Positions 9,667 through 21,256 of a stretch of 64,000 bases of DNA are shown piece after piece. Made by a program: the position numbers and the translations under genes. The stretch is taken from contig UESW01004625.1 in assembly GCA_900491605.1 (NCBI GenBank), positions 377,438 through 441,437 of the forward strand, read 5' to 3'. The notes under the pieces are model-generated. The model worked only from the letters and a program-made list of their open reading frames with translations. It was not told the origin of the DNA and did no database searches. The DNA is from Calamus simplicifolius (lineage: Eukaryota > Streptophyta > Magnoliopsida > Arecales > Arecaceae). Within the stretch, counting starts at the first letter, position 1. Each line of letters begins with the position of its first letter.

Positions 9667-11155
9667 TCTTCACAGAAAAGCCCGGCGACCCGCCGCACTC
9701 AAAGCCCTGCACTAGCCAGGCACAAAGCCCAGTGTACCACTGGCAGAGCAGTGTGCCACTGGCTCTCAACAACAAAAGCCCGAACCCGCCGGCACTCAAA
9801 GCCCTGCACTAGCCAGGCACAAAGCCCAGTGTACCACTGGCAGAGCAGTGTGCCACTGGCTCTCAACAACAAAAGCCCGGCGACCCGTCGGCACTCAAAG
9901 CCCTGCACTAGCCAGGCACAAAGCCCAGTGTACCACTAGCAGAGCAGTGTGCCACTGGCTCTCAACAACAAAAGCCGGCGACCCGCCGGCACTCAAAGCC
10001 CTGCACTAGCCAGGCACAAAGCCCAATGTACCACTGGCAGAGCAGTGTGCTACTGGAGCTCAACAACAAAAGCCCGGCGACCCGCCGGCACTCAAAGCCC
10101 TGCACTAGCCAGGCACAAAGCCCAGTGTACCACTGGCAGAGCAGTGTGCCACTGGCTCTCAACAACAAAAGCCCGACGACCCGCCGGCACTCAAAGCCCT
10201 GCACTAGCCAGGCACAAAGCCCAGTGTACCACTGGCAGAGCAGTGTGCCACTGGCTCTCAACAACAAAAGCCCGGCGACCCGCCGGCACTCAAAGCCCTG
10301 CACTAGCCAGGCACAAAGCCCAGTGTACCACTGGCAGAGCAGTGTGCCACTGGCTCTCAACAACAAAAGCCCGGCGACCCACCGGCACTCAAAGCCCTGC
10401 ACTAGCCAGGCACAAAGCCCAGTGTACCACTGGCAGAGCAGTGTGCCACTGGCTCTCAACAACAAAGGCCCACGACCCGCCGGCACTCAAAGCCCTGCAC
10501 TAGCCAGGCACAAAGCCCAGTGTACCACTGGCAAAGCAGTGTGCCACTGGCTCTCAACAACAAAGGCCTGGCGACCCGCCGGCACTCAAAGCCCTGCACT
10601 AGCCAGGCATAAAGCCCAGTGTACCACTGGCAGAGCAGTGTGCCACTGGCTCTCAACAACAAAGGCCCGGCACCCGCCGGCACTCAAAGCCCTGCACTAG
10701 CCAGGCACAAAGCCCAGTGTACCACTGGCAGAGCAGTGTGCCATTGGCTCTCAACAACAAAAGCCCGGTGACCCGCCGGCACTCAAAGCCCTGCACTAGC
10801 CAGGCACAAAGCCCAGTGTACCACTGGCAGAGCAGTGTGCCACTGGCTCTCAACAACAAAGGCCCGGCGACCCGTCGACACTCAAAGCCCTGCACTAGCC
10901 AGGCACAAAGCCCAGTGTACCACTGGCAGAGCAGTGTGCCACTGGCTCTCAACAACAAAGGCCCGGCGACCCGCCGACACTCAAAGCCCTGCACTAGCCA
11001 GGCACAAAGCCCAGTGTACCACTGGCAGAGCAGTGTGCCACTGGCTCTCAACAACAAAAGCCCGGCGACCCGCTGGCACTCAAAGCCCTGCACTAGCCAG
11101 GCACAAAGCCCAGTGTACCACTAGCAGAGCAGTGTGCTACTGGCCCTCAACAACA
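9667..11155 (+). repeat. ~98.6-bp tandem array, about 15 units, between pol and antisense ORF
   Basis: Fifteen near-identical units are counted by the marker ctcaacaaca, from about 9764 to 11145 (mean spacing 98.6 bp). Each unit carries two related halves with gccctgcactagccaggcac and agcagtgtgccactggctct. Most units are 99 bp, a multiple of three, with few stops, so all frames on both strands look open. This is a repeat artefact, not a protein. Tat/Ogre elements are known to carry hypervariable tandem repeats at this place, which can seed genomic satellites. Confidence 0.95.
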
Positions 11156-11661
11156 ACAAAATCCCAACGACCCGTCGGCACTCGAAGCCCAGCAATAGCC
11201 AGGCACGAAGCCCAGCGAGCTGCTGGCGGAGCGGTGCACCAAGGGCTCTTCACAACCAGGACCCAACACCCGGTGGCACAAAGTCCTGCCGGTCAAATGA
11301 GAGCTAATTCCCGCAGGCATTAAGAGCTACGCACCAACCTAGTACAAGGTCCAATGCTTGACAGGGCATTGCGCCGATAGCCCCGAGGGGCCTACCTGCC
11401 TAATCTCTGACCGGGGCGTTTCTGCTCCTAGAATCCAACCATACCTAGCTCTAACTTTCGGGTTCAAACGGCTGGAGAGATGTTCCCCAGAACTATCAGA
11501 ATTAATGGAGTCATGAGGCTACATATCAGTCGATGAAGTCAACGACAATTCAGAAATCATTTTGAAAAAGTATTTTCATTAACTGAAAAAGACTACAAAA
11601 CGCCGACGTTGTCGGGCTTACAAAAAACAAGAAGGGAAAAAGCAAAGTCACAAGCGCGAGC
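11156..11661 (+). other. Degenerate repeat tail and 3' UTR of the antisense ORF
   Basis: The first ~130 bp are a diverged last repeat unit. The rest shows no coding signal in plus frames. It lies directly downstream of the antisense ORF stop, so it probably serves as that gene's 3' untranslated region. Confidence 0.5.
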
Positions 11662-13884
11662 TCATGGCTCTGCCGATGCGGGCTCGTCATCAGAAGGGGC
11701 CAAGTCTGACAACCGCTCCAGTTCGACCTCCAAGGCCCGGGGGAAGTTCAGATCTCTGGCCACCTTCTCCTTGCCGTGCTGGAACCCGTCAAGAAACACG
11801 GCGGCCGAAGCTTCGGCCAGGTCATCTGCAAAACGCCCAGACGCCTTGTATTCCTCTACGAGCCCAGCGGCTCGGGCTTTCTCTACGGCAAGGGCCTCCG
11901 CCGTGATCCTTTCAGCCTCCCGAGCGCGGCTTACCTCCTCTTCGCACGGCAAGTCTCCTCCCTCGCCGCTCTTGCCTCTTCCGCCGCCGCGCCCGCCCGA
12001 TCCTCGGCCTCCCGGAGAGCTGAGGTCAACTCAGAGATATGAATATCTCTGGCCATGACAGTGCTCTCAGCCTCCGTCATTTGGGAGAGCGCTGCGCATG
12101 CGCGGTTGGCTTCAATCTCCGCCCGGCTCTCGGCGGCCCTCACCTTGCTCACGCAGGTGTCTTTGACCGCCTCCAGCGCCTTCTCTGCCGCCTCCACACG
12201 GCGCTGGGCCTCCTCAATCTCCTTCTGCATCTCCCGCAGAAGGTTCTTTCCCCCATGGATTACCTCCCTGGCGGCCTTCAGGGAGTGCGCGATCTGCACG
12301 CGTAAGCCCCAGGTCAGCAAAAAATATATATATATAATAAAGGGTAAGAAGCGAGAAGATTGCTTACCCTGACGACGGCGGCATAGGAGTCCCGGAAGAA
12401 TGCACCCGCCCTCTGCTGACTGAGGTCCTTAATGATCCTAGGGTCAAAAACTGGACCCAGGACCCGCTCGGCCCAATGGCCGTCGTCCAGGGAGTCTCGG
12501 GGCGGCCTGGGTGCGCCCCCGCCTCCCTCCGCCGTCTCGGATGTCCCCGGTTCTGTGCGTGGGCCGCTCCTAAGCGGCCCCTCGGGGAGTGGACTCGTGG
12601 GGCCGGATGGTCCCTCACCCCAGTCCCTGGTGGCGTCTGGTGGAGTCGATCCCTCGGGGGCCGGGAGCTCTTCAGTTGGCATGGGCTCCCCCGCTGCTAG
12701 CTCTTCGGCGGTGTCTCCCGCTCGCTCCCACCTCCGGTGGAGTATCGGCTGTGAGGTCGACCTCCGGAAAGGCCGGGACGTGTTGCAGAGCCGGGGGTGG
12801 AGAGACTGGTGCCGGGGGGGAGGCCCGGGCCACCGGGCATTTTGGGGCCGGGGCCTGCTGACCCCTGGATGGTCCTTCCCAGGCCCTTTTCTTGGAGGCG
12901 GCTCTCAGCAACTTTGCAGCCGGAATCTTCATCGCTGCATGGCACAAGTTGGGTTTTTAGAACAGTTAAAAAAAAAAAAAAAAGAAGAAAAAAAGAGGAA
13001 GAGAGAAGAGGGAGAGAGGCAAAGGGGAAGAATTTTTTGGCTAAGTGTGGAGAAGGCTTACCCCGGTGAGAGATGAGGCCCGCCGACTCCAGGTTGTCCT
13101 CCGATAGCAGCAAGGTGTATCGGGGAATTTCGGTGGCCAGCAGCAACCCCAGAGCCTCCCGGTCCCCAGGCTGAATAGCCACGGCATTCCCCCGGTGGTC
13201 GGGGTCTCCCCACTGGGGCCGGACTTGATCGACATTGGCAAAGAAGAAGCGGGGCTTCCATCCCTTAATCAACGAAGGGAGAAGGAGCTTTAGAACCCTA
13301 TTGGGTCGAGGCTGAAATAGCCACCACCCCTTTTGGGCCCGGAGGGAGTAGAAATTGCGGAACAGGCTAATCCTAGGGGTGACACTTAAGTGGTGACAGA
13401 GGATGACGAAAGCGCTGATTACACGACAAGAATTTGGGACTAGCTGGGAGGGGGTCAAGGAATAGAAATCAAGGAGGTTGACGAAAAAAGGGTGAAAAGG
13501 AGGACAAAGACCCGCTTGTAGGCAGATCTCGTAAAGAGCCACCCGACCGGGTCGGGAGGAGATGACCCGGTCGTCGGGGGTTGGCGGGAATAACTCAACC
13601 TCCCGGGGGATCCTATAGCGGGCCCGAATTCTTTCCAGGTCCAACCGCGTCATTGTGGAGACCATCCCCTCTGGGGACTCCTCCGCCCTCGAGGAGGCAC
13701 CGGCCTCCAGCCGGCAGCCCCTCGATGGGGCTCCACCGGTGACCCGTCGCTGGGCCAGGGGGATGCGGTCCTCTGAATCAGAGGACCACTCAAGTGGGGG
13801 AGAAGGGGTAGGAGAGATATGGCACCTCACAGAGGGAGGACGGTTCTCAGAACTATCCTCCGAGGTCCAAGAGGGGGAACTCAT
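11662..13884 (-). CDS. Antisense extra ORF of Tat gypsy element, spliced, gypsy-type putative transposase-like
   Basis: Best read as three exons. Exon 1 (13884 to about 13062) starts MSSPSWTSEDSSENRPPS and contains a conserved-looking block: FPPTPDDRVISSRPGRVALY, FHPFFVNLLDFYSLTPSQLV, GWWLFQPRP and WKPRFFFANVDQV. This resembles the plant family named putative gypsy-type transposon (PF04195). Intron 1 (13061-12935) starts gtaagc and ends with a pyrimidine tract and gcag. Exon 2 is proline-rich, in two frames that need one shift near 12680. Intron 2 is about 12367-12294. Exon 3 (12293-11662) is rich in A, E, R and K and clearly coiled-coil (AEEARAAREETCRAKRR), with a frame change near 11940. 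Antisense ORFs at this position are known in Tat elements; their role is unknown. Damage by frameshifts is likely, so this may be a pseudogene. Confidence 0.7.
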
Positions 13885-14388
13885 GAGTGAAGAAGTCTAA
13901 GATGGGAAAAGCTAACCTGGGAAGGAAAAAACCAGGCGCGGGCTCGCAGGTTACAGGAGAAATTGGAGAGCAAGCGAGGAAGAAGACGATGGCAAAGGCG
14001 GTATGACGTCAGTTCACCCCCCCTCACCTAGCTTTATTGGGTTTTCAAAACGTCCCGCCATGTCTCGTCGGCCACGCGGCTCCTTTCCATATGCTGGCTC
14101 ACCTCGAGGAACACCCCAACGCGTGGTGCGGCACCCCCTGGCCAGTGGTGGGACCCCGCTGACGCCACCGTAATGAGAGGAAATGATGATGCGGCTTTTC
14201 GCGCAGACCCCGAAGAGCCAGTCCTCACTCTCGAGGGTGATTGTGGCTGGCACAGTGTACGGAAGGCCGCCTCCTTACATTCCCCGCACCGTCCGCATAA
14301 AAGGCGAAAACGGGGATCAGCCACGTGGAGAACGCCCCTTGAGCCTCAGCGGTGGGACCCGCTTCGCCCCAGGGGCAAGGGGGCATAT
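13885..14388. other. Gypsy 3' untranslated region with polypurine tract
   Basis: No coding sequence. The block lies upstream of the antisense ORF and could hold its promoter. It ends in the purine-rich aggggcaagggggcata (14371-14387), the expected polypurine tract for plus-strand priming, which would normally touch the 3' LTR. The Sirevirus insertion separates it from that LTR by 10.5 kb. The bases catat at 14384-14388 are the target duplication of that insertion. Confidence 0.7.
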
Positions 14389-14734
14389 TGTTGGGAAGTT
14401 TGTTGAAAAATTATATGCCCCAATCCTTTTGATTTTGATGATTACCAAAAGCCATGAATACATTAAAAGATGTAATGAGTTTATGAATTTAGAACAATCA
14501 ATGAGAATGTTAAAGTTTGACTTTAACCATTTTGAAAGTAACTTCAAGCTCAATGATTAAGCTTTCAAAAAGAAATTTTATAATTCATATCTTAATCAAT
14601 GAGTTTTTGGAATACTTCTTGAATTAATTCTTAATGTCAATTTTATTGTATTCAAGTCAAAACAATGATTTAAAATGAATCTGGAATGATTTTAATGTCA
14701 ATCAGAAAACTTTCTGATTTTTGATACGTTCCGG

Positions 14735-15055
14735 AGCCGACTCTTGAGTTTCAGAGTCGACTCCACTCAGAGTACAGAATTAACTGTCTGTCTCGAGTCG
14801 ACCCACGTAATTTCTCGAGTCGACCCCCGATTCTGTCGAGCCGACTCCATGACTGTGCGAGTGACTCCGCTCAGACACCAGAAATGTATTTTTCAGAGCA
14901 CTTCGCGAGTCGACCCCCAACTTTTCATGAGTCGACTCCCGACTGTCAGGAGTCGACACTTTACTTTTGATGAGTCGACCCTCTAACTTTCTGAGTATTT
15001 CTATTTTTGGTATCACGACCTCGAGCCGACTCGCGGAAAGCATGAGTCGACTCTA
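14735..15055 (+). repeat. Cluster of GAGTCGACTC-type palindromes in LTR
   Basis: About a dozen copies of gagtcgactc, gagccgactc, gagtcgaccc and close variants within 320 bp, just upstream of the TATA box. The consensus is a perfect 10-bp palindrome, often extended to ggagtcgactcc. The 3' LTR repeats the cluster (about 23547-23870) and a related cluster is in the internal region (21066-21256). Repeated palindromes upstream of the TATA are a known Sirevirus feature and are probably protein-binding enhancer sites. Confidence 0.85.
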
Positions 15056-15160
15056 GCAAATCTGGGCGAGATTTTTCCGGATGCCAACTTAGCGTCAACG
15101 ATAAGTTTTTTGATTAACGACTATTTTTCTTTGTCTCTAATGGATATATTTTTGCAGACT

Positions 15161-15170
15161 CTATAAATAG
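15161..15170 (+). promoter_or_regulatory. TATA box of Sirevirus LTR
   Basis: ctataaatag, followed by agagaagcc. It lies about 100 bp downstream of the palindrome cluster and is kept in the 3' LTR near 23973. It is the likely core promoter of the element. Confidence 0.75.
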
Positions 15171-16044
15171 AGAAGCCATTTTCAAATCAAAAATACACAT
15201 ATAGAGAGATATTCATTTCATGAGAAAAGAAGAGAAAAATCGAAAAAATAGAGCTTCATTTGAAAAAATCCATGATTCAAAATAGAGTGAAAGAAAGAGT
15301 GTGAAATCAAAGGAAGCTCCTTCTGTGTTCAAGCTCAACAATCCAAGGAAGCTTCAGAAGAAAATCCAAATGCTATTCAAGAGCATCTCAAGTGATTTTC
15401 AACACTCAAAGAAAAGAGGAAAAGCTCAAATCAACTCCAACTTACATTCCGTGAAGAATCCAAGCTGAGGCCTGATTCTACTTCAAAGGAGTTGAGGAAA
15501 AGAAGAAAAGCTCAAAGCCAACCAACTGCAAATCAGGCTTTTCTAAACTTTATTCTTACATTTGTTTATCTGCTCATTAAGGAGCCTTGTAACTGAAAAA
15601 CAATATTTCTATTCTTTGTGTCTAGTTCAATCTGGGGGATTGAACTAGTTGAGGTAGTCTTACCTCAGTACAAGCTTGCAAAGCTTGGTTTAGGGTTTTT
15701 GTGCTGGTGAGCCCTTTAAAACCAGCTGGGTTCGTTGTGCGCCCGGAAAACAAAAAGTTTGAGTTGTGAGCTTGTAAAAACTCTGCTGTAATCTAGGGTG
15801 ATTATAGTGTGGACCCAAGTGAATCTTGGGAGTGGACGTAGGTGTTGGAAACACCGAACCACTATAAACTCTTTGTGTTTGCCGTGCTTTCATTGACTCT
15901 TTCTCTATCTCTGTTTTATTCACTGCACTTTGTATTTGCATTGCTATTGCCTTCACTCTTCTTAAGCAAAACATTTTTTAAAGGCTAATTTTTAAAGAAC
16001 CCAATTCACCCCCCCCCTCTTGGGTTGTCATCTGGGCCAACAAT

Positions 16045-16056
16045 TGGTATCAGAGC
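16045..16056 (+). other. Primer-binding site, initiator Met-tRNA
   Basis: tggtatcagagc starts 2 bp after the 5' LTR end, the standard primer-binding site of plant copia elements. Confidence 0.92.
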
Positions 16057-16103
16057 AAGTGCTCATTAGATTTTGATCACACGATCAAGAGCTAAAGTTC
16101 CAA

Positions 16104-17763
16104 ATGGCAACACAAGTTGGATCATTTGCTGAAGGTCATTCTACAAATAGACCTCCACTGTTTAATGGTTCAAATTATTCATATTGGAAAGCTAGAATGA
16201 GGATATTCATTCAAGCTTCTGATTATGAGCTTTGGGGTGTTATAATCAATGGACCTAGTACACCCACACATGTTATTGATGGCACTATTGTTCCTAAGCC
16301 CGAAAGGGACTGGAATGATAATGATAGGAAAATGGCACAGCTTAACGCTAAAGCCATGAATGTCTTATATTGCTCCTTAGATGCTAATGAGTTTAATAGA
16401 ATCTCTACATGTAATTCCGCAAAGGAGATTTGGGATAGACTAGAGGTTACCCATGAGGGTACCAATCAAGTAAAAGAATCCAAAATTAATATTCTTGTTC
16501 ATAAATATGAATTGTTTAGCATGGAACAATCTGAAACCATTGCATGCATGTACACTAGATTTACAGATATTGTTAATGGTTTGAAAAGTCTTGGTAAGAC
16601 TTACACTAACTTTGAACTTGTTCGGAAAATTCTTAGGTCATTACCAAGATCATGGGAAGCAAAAATGACTGCAATCCAAAAGCTAAGGACCTCAACACTT
16701 TACCCTTAGAGGAGCTTCTAGGATCTCTTATGACCCATGAGCTGACTATGAGGCAACATGTTGAGGAGGACACAAAGAAAAAGAAAGTAATTGCCCTCAA
16801 AGCTGCAAAAGAAGAAGAGAGCAGCAGGATGATGATGATGATAATGATGAAGAGACTGCTCTCTTAGCTAAGAATTTTAAAAGATTTATGAGGAGAAAGA
16901 AACCCTTCCATAAGAAAAAATTTGGAGCTAAGTGGGAAGGAGAAAAGGATAAGAATAAGGACAAGGACAAAGAAAAAGAGAAAGACCCCTTGACTTGCTA
17001 TGAGTGTAAAAACCGGGGCACTTTAGGAATGAATGTCCAAAATTAAAGAAAGCCTACAAAAAAAAAGAAGGCTTATATGGCGACTTGGAGTGACAGCGAG
17101 GAATCTTCTTCCGAAGAAGAAGAACAAAAGGAAGTCGCAAATGTGTGCTTTATGGCGGACGACAACGATGAGGTAAGTTCCGACAACCCTTGCGATGAAT
17201 TTGCTTTTGATGAACTTTTTGATGCTTTTAATGAACTTATCGGGGATTTCAAAGTTTTGAAAAAGAAATACAAAATTTTGAAAAATGAAAACTTAACCTT
17301 CATTCAAGAAAAGGAAAATCTTAATAATGAAGTTAAGAAACTTAAATCTGAAAATGAAATTTTGATGAATGAAAAGGAATCAATCTCTAATGAAAATGAT
17401 AAACTAAAGACTGAGGTTGAAAAACATAAAAATATAGTTGATAAGTTTACATTAAGCTCAATTAAATTAGACATGTTATTAAATAGTCAAAAGGCAGTTT
17501 TTGACAAAGCCGGATTAGGGTATAACACTTTAAGAAAACAAAAATCACTGAAAAATATTTTTGTGTGCTGTGCTGGCCAAAGTAATTTTACATGCTTTAA
17601 ATGTAATAAAAAAGGACACAAATCTTATGAATGTAAAATTCTGAAACCTAATAAAAACTTAAATGTTAAAGGGAAGAAAATATGGGTTCCAAAAGGAACA
17701 ATATTTGTTGGTACTAACCATGAAGGACCCAAGAAAGCTTGGGTACCTAAACATAAAGTTTGA
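16104..17763 (+). pseudogene. Sirevirus gag, frameshifted
   Basis: Starts ATG 16104 (MATQVGSFAEGHSTNRPP). The capsid part (LFNGSNYSYWKARMRIFIQ, IWDRLEVTHEGTNQVKESK, ILRSLPRSWEAKMTAI) is the copia UBN2/DUF4219 type. A frameshift near 16680 moves to the frame with LNTLPLEELLGSLMTHEL; others occur near 16820 and 17015. A lysine-rich stretch leads to a first zinc knuckle (CYECKN near 17000, broken by a one-base loss). A long acidic and coiled-coil region follows (17077-17520, heptad-like K/E/N/L repeats), then a second intact knuckle CFKCNKKGHKSYECK (17593-17637). The frame ends GPKKAWVPKHKV, next to protease. The length with coiled coil and two knuckles is normal for Sirevirus gag. Confidence 0.85.
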
Positions 17764-18960
17764 TATCATTACAGGAATGTCTTGTGGCCAAGAGATCAAA
17801 GAGAAAGTGGTATCTTGATAGTGGCTACTCAAGATATATGACGGGTGACAAAGAAGAATTCATCACCCTTGAAGAAAAGAAAGGAGGAGTAGTTACATTT
17901 GGCGACAATGGCAAAGGCCAAATCTTGGGGTTTGGTAACATTCAAATAACTCCCTCCACATATATTGAAAATGTACTTTATGTTGATGGTTTAAAGCATA
18001 ACTTAATTAGTATAAGCCAATTATGTGACAAAGGTTTTAAAGTATCTTTTGAATCTTCTTTATGCACTGTAGCTAATCCCATTGATAATAGCATTGTTTT
18101 TATTGGAAATAGAAATGACAATGTATACATGATTGACTTAGACAAATTGTCTACAAATAATCATTTCTTAGTTGCTAATAATGCTAATATGAATGAGATT
18201 GGTTGGTTGTGGCATCGAAGATTAGGTCACGCAAGCACACACTTGATTTCAAAACTAATTAGAATGGATTTAGTATAAGGTCTACCTAAGATAGATTTTG
18301 AAAATAACAAAATATGTGATGCATGTCAGTTTGGAAAACAAACAAGAAGTTCTTTTAAATCTAAATATATTGTTTCAACTTCTAAGCCATTAGAGCTACT
18401 TCACATGGACCTTTTGGACCAACTAGAACCACAAGTCTAGGTGGAAAGAAATATGATCTTGTGATAGTAGATGATTACTCTAGATTCACTTGGGTAATGT
18501 TTTTAGCTCACAAAGATGAGACTTTCTCGATATTCATGAAATTCTTCAAGAAAGTAACAAATGAGAAAAACACTACCATAGTATCTCTAAGAAGTGATCA
18601 TGGAACTGAATTTGAAAATCACTTGTTTGAAAGCTTTTGTAATGAAAATGGTATTAATCATAACTTTTCTGCACCTAGGACCCCACAACAAAATGGAGTA
18701 GTTGAAAGGTAAAATAGGACTCTAGAAGACATGGCCCGTACCATGCTATGTGAAAGTAAACTCCCGAAATACTTTTGGGCGAAGCTATTAACACAGCATG
18801 TTACATCCTAAATAGAGCCTTAATAAGACCTATTTTAAAGAAAATACCTTATGAATTATGGCATGATAGAAAACCCAACATTAAATATTTTCATGCATTT
18901 GGTTGTAAATGTTTTGTTCACAATAATGGTAAAAAAATTTAGGCAAATTTGATGCTAAAT
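17760..18960 (+). pseudogene. Sirevirus protease and integrase
   Basis: The protease active site reads WYLDSGYSRYMTGD (near 17805-17846; D-S-G-Y replaces D-S-G-C). The pre-integrase region has NEIGWLWHRRLGHAS (18192-18236). A TAA at 18276-18278 interrupts before the CxxC (CDACQFGKQ, near 18318). A frame change near 18400 leads to the integrase core: DYSRFTWVMFLAHKDE, LRSDHGTEFENHLFE and NGVVER with a stop just after (18710-18712). The triad residues D, D and E are readable. Coding continues in other frames to about 18960 (GCKCFVHNN). Multiple lesions make it inactive. Confidence 0.85.
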
Positions 18961-20890
18961 CTGATGAAGGAATATTCTTAGGATACTCAATAACTAGTAA
19001 AGCATATAGAGTATTTAACAAGAAAACTTTAGTTGTTGAAGAATCAATTCATGTAGTTTTTGATGAATCTTTAGCAACTCATTTCGAAAAATTTGATGAT
19101 GATGAAGATACAAACATAATTGAGAAAGATCTTGAAAAATTAAATATTGATGTATCTTTAGATCAAGAGCAAGACGCTAAAGATAATGATTCACCTAAGG
19201 ATGATGATACTAACACTAATCATAATGATGTAGATCTACCTAGGGATTGGAGATATGCTTATAGTCACCCTAAGGAATTGATTATAGGTGATCCATCTCA
19301 AGGAATAAGAACTAGATCATCCATGAGAAACATTAGTAATCATCTTGCATTTGTATCTCAAATTGAACCTAAAACTATTGAAGAAGCTGAAAAAGATAAT
19401 AATTGGATGTTAGCAATGCAAGAAGAATTAAATCAATTTACAAGAAATAATGTATGGACCTTAGTTGAAAGACCTAAAAATCATTCTGTTATAGGATCAA
19501 AATGGATATTTAGAAATAAACTAGATGAAAATGGCATAGTAATTAGAAACAAAGCTAGATTAGTTGCAAAAGGATATAATCAAGAAGAAGGTATTGATTT
19601 TGATGAAACCTTTGCACCTGTAGCTAGATTAGAAGCCATTAGACTATTACTTGCATTTGCATGCCACATGAATTTTAACTTATTTCAAATGGATGTAAAA
19701 AGTGCTTTTCTAAATGGATTTATAATGAAGAAGTATGTAGAACAACCACCAGGTTTTGAAGATCACGAATTTTCAAATCACGTTTTTAAATTGCACAAAG
19801 CATTATATGGTTTGAAACAAGCACCTAGAGCTTGGTATGATAGATTAAGTAAGTTCTTAATTGAAAATGAATTTATAAGATGAAATGTTGATAAAACTTT
19901 GTTTTTGAAAAGAAAAGGTAAAGATTTATTAGTAGTTCAAATATATGTTGATGATATCATTTTTGGTGCTACTAACAATACTCTATGTCAAGAGTTTGCT
20001 AAGTTGATACAGGGAGAATTTGAAATGAGCATGATGGGAGAACTCAACTTCTTCCTTGGACTCCAAATCAAACAAAGCAAAGAGGGAATCTTTATCAACC
20101 AAACAAAGTACACAAGAGAAATTTTAAAGAAGTTTGGTATGGAATCAATTAAACCCCTCGGAACACCAATGAGTCCTTCATGCAAGCTGGACAAAGATGA
20201 AGAAGGTAAGAAGGTTGATCAAAAATATTATCGTGGTATAATCGGATCCCTACTTTACTTAACTGCAAGTAGACCAGACATAATGTTTGCTGTTTGCTTA
20301 TGTGCTAGATTTCAGTCTGAACCTAAAGAATCACATTTAATTGCTGTTAAAAGAATACTAAGATACTTAAGTGGAACAAAAATATAGGTTTATGGTATTC
20401 TAGAGACTCCACTTAAATCTGATTGCATACACTGATTCTGATTATGCTGGATGTAAGTTAGATAGAAAAAGCACAAGTGTGGTGCATGCCAGTTCTTAGG
20501 AAGTAACTTAATCTCTTGGTTTAGCAAAAAGCAAAATTCAGTTGCATTATCAACTACTGAAGCTGAATATGTTGCAGCTGGAAGTTGCTGTGCTCAAATC
20601 CTATGGATTAAGCGACAACTTGAAGACTATGGTTCACACTTGATAAGACACCTATAAAATGTGATAACACAAGTGCAATTAATCTAACAAAGAATCCAAT
20701 TCAACATTCTAGAACTAAACACATAGAAATTAGATATCATTTTATAAGAGAACATGTTGCAAATAATGAAATATGTCTTGATTATGTTAACACTGAAGAA
20801 CAATTAGCAGACATATTTACAAAACCTTTAAGTAAAGAAAGATTCTGTTATCTTAGAGGAGAGTTAGGGATTTGTGATCCATTAGAATGA
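18960..20890 (+). pseudogene. Sirevirus reverse transcriptase and RNase H
   Basis: An acidic linker (about 19080-19280) is followed by the copia RT start WTLVERPKNHSVIGSKWIF, KARLVAKGYNQEEGIDFDET, and the catalytic MDVKSAFLNGFI (19690-19725). LYGLKQAPRAWYDRL follows. A TGA at 19881-19883 separates the next frame, which holds the second catalytic motif IYVDDIIFGA (19940-19969), FLGLQIKQSKEG and LTASRPDIMFAV. RNase H is degenerate and spread over frames (TDSDYAG near 20430, WFSKKQNS near 20520, STTEAEYVAA near 20550-20580, HIEIRYHFI near 20720), ending at a TGA at 20888-20890. The motifs are recognisable but the gene is broken. Confidence 0.87.
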
Positions 20891-21065
20891 ATTTGAAACC
20901 CCTAAGGAAATTTTTATCTAAAATTCTTTCAAATCCTTGATCTTTAAGGAAATCTTATCTAGAATTCATATCTAATTGATCCATTCATATCCAATGATTA
21001 TTTATCAATTTTCATGATCAATTTCCGGACACATTTCAGAAACTTTATGTTTTTGCTCTGAAATG

Positions 21066-21256
21066 GTCTCGGAGCCGACTCGGTGAGTATCGGAGTCGAC
21101 TCCTGATTTCTGCTGAAACTCTAGAGTCGACCCCTTCTCGGCGCGAGTCGACTCCACTTCGGGATGGTTTTCTGTGACTGTCGGAGTCGACCCCTTGCTT
21201 TGCGCGAGCCAACTCGAAGTGGTCCCAGGTCGATTTATCTAGGGCAGAGTCGACTC
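21066..21256 (+). repeat. Second GAGTCGACTC palindrome cluster, between pol and ORF3
   Basis: At least seven copies of gagtcgactc, gagccgactc, gagtcgaccc and variants in 190 bp. They are the same motif family as in the LTRs but lie in unique internal sequence, directly upstream of the ORF3 start. The position suggests an internal control region for ORF3 or a packaging or structural signal. This is inference. Confidence 0.8.

Larger units (their letters stand above)
14389..16042 (+). repeat. 5' LTR of Sirevirus-like copia
   Basis: 1654 bp. Holds the palindrome cluster at 14735-15055, a TATA box at 15161-15170, and a C-run (cacccccccc) just before the end. It differs from the 3' LTR by scattered substitutions and small indels, so the insertion is not brand new. 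Short open frames in it are shadows. Confidence 0.94.

Noticed and set aside
9949..11323. Long open frames on both strands, 130-220 codons, in the 98.6-bp array
   Set aside because: Units are mostly 99 bp, so frames stay open by arithmetic; every frame repeats the same peptide and there is no domain or start context.
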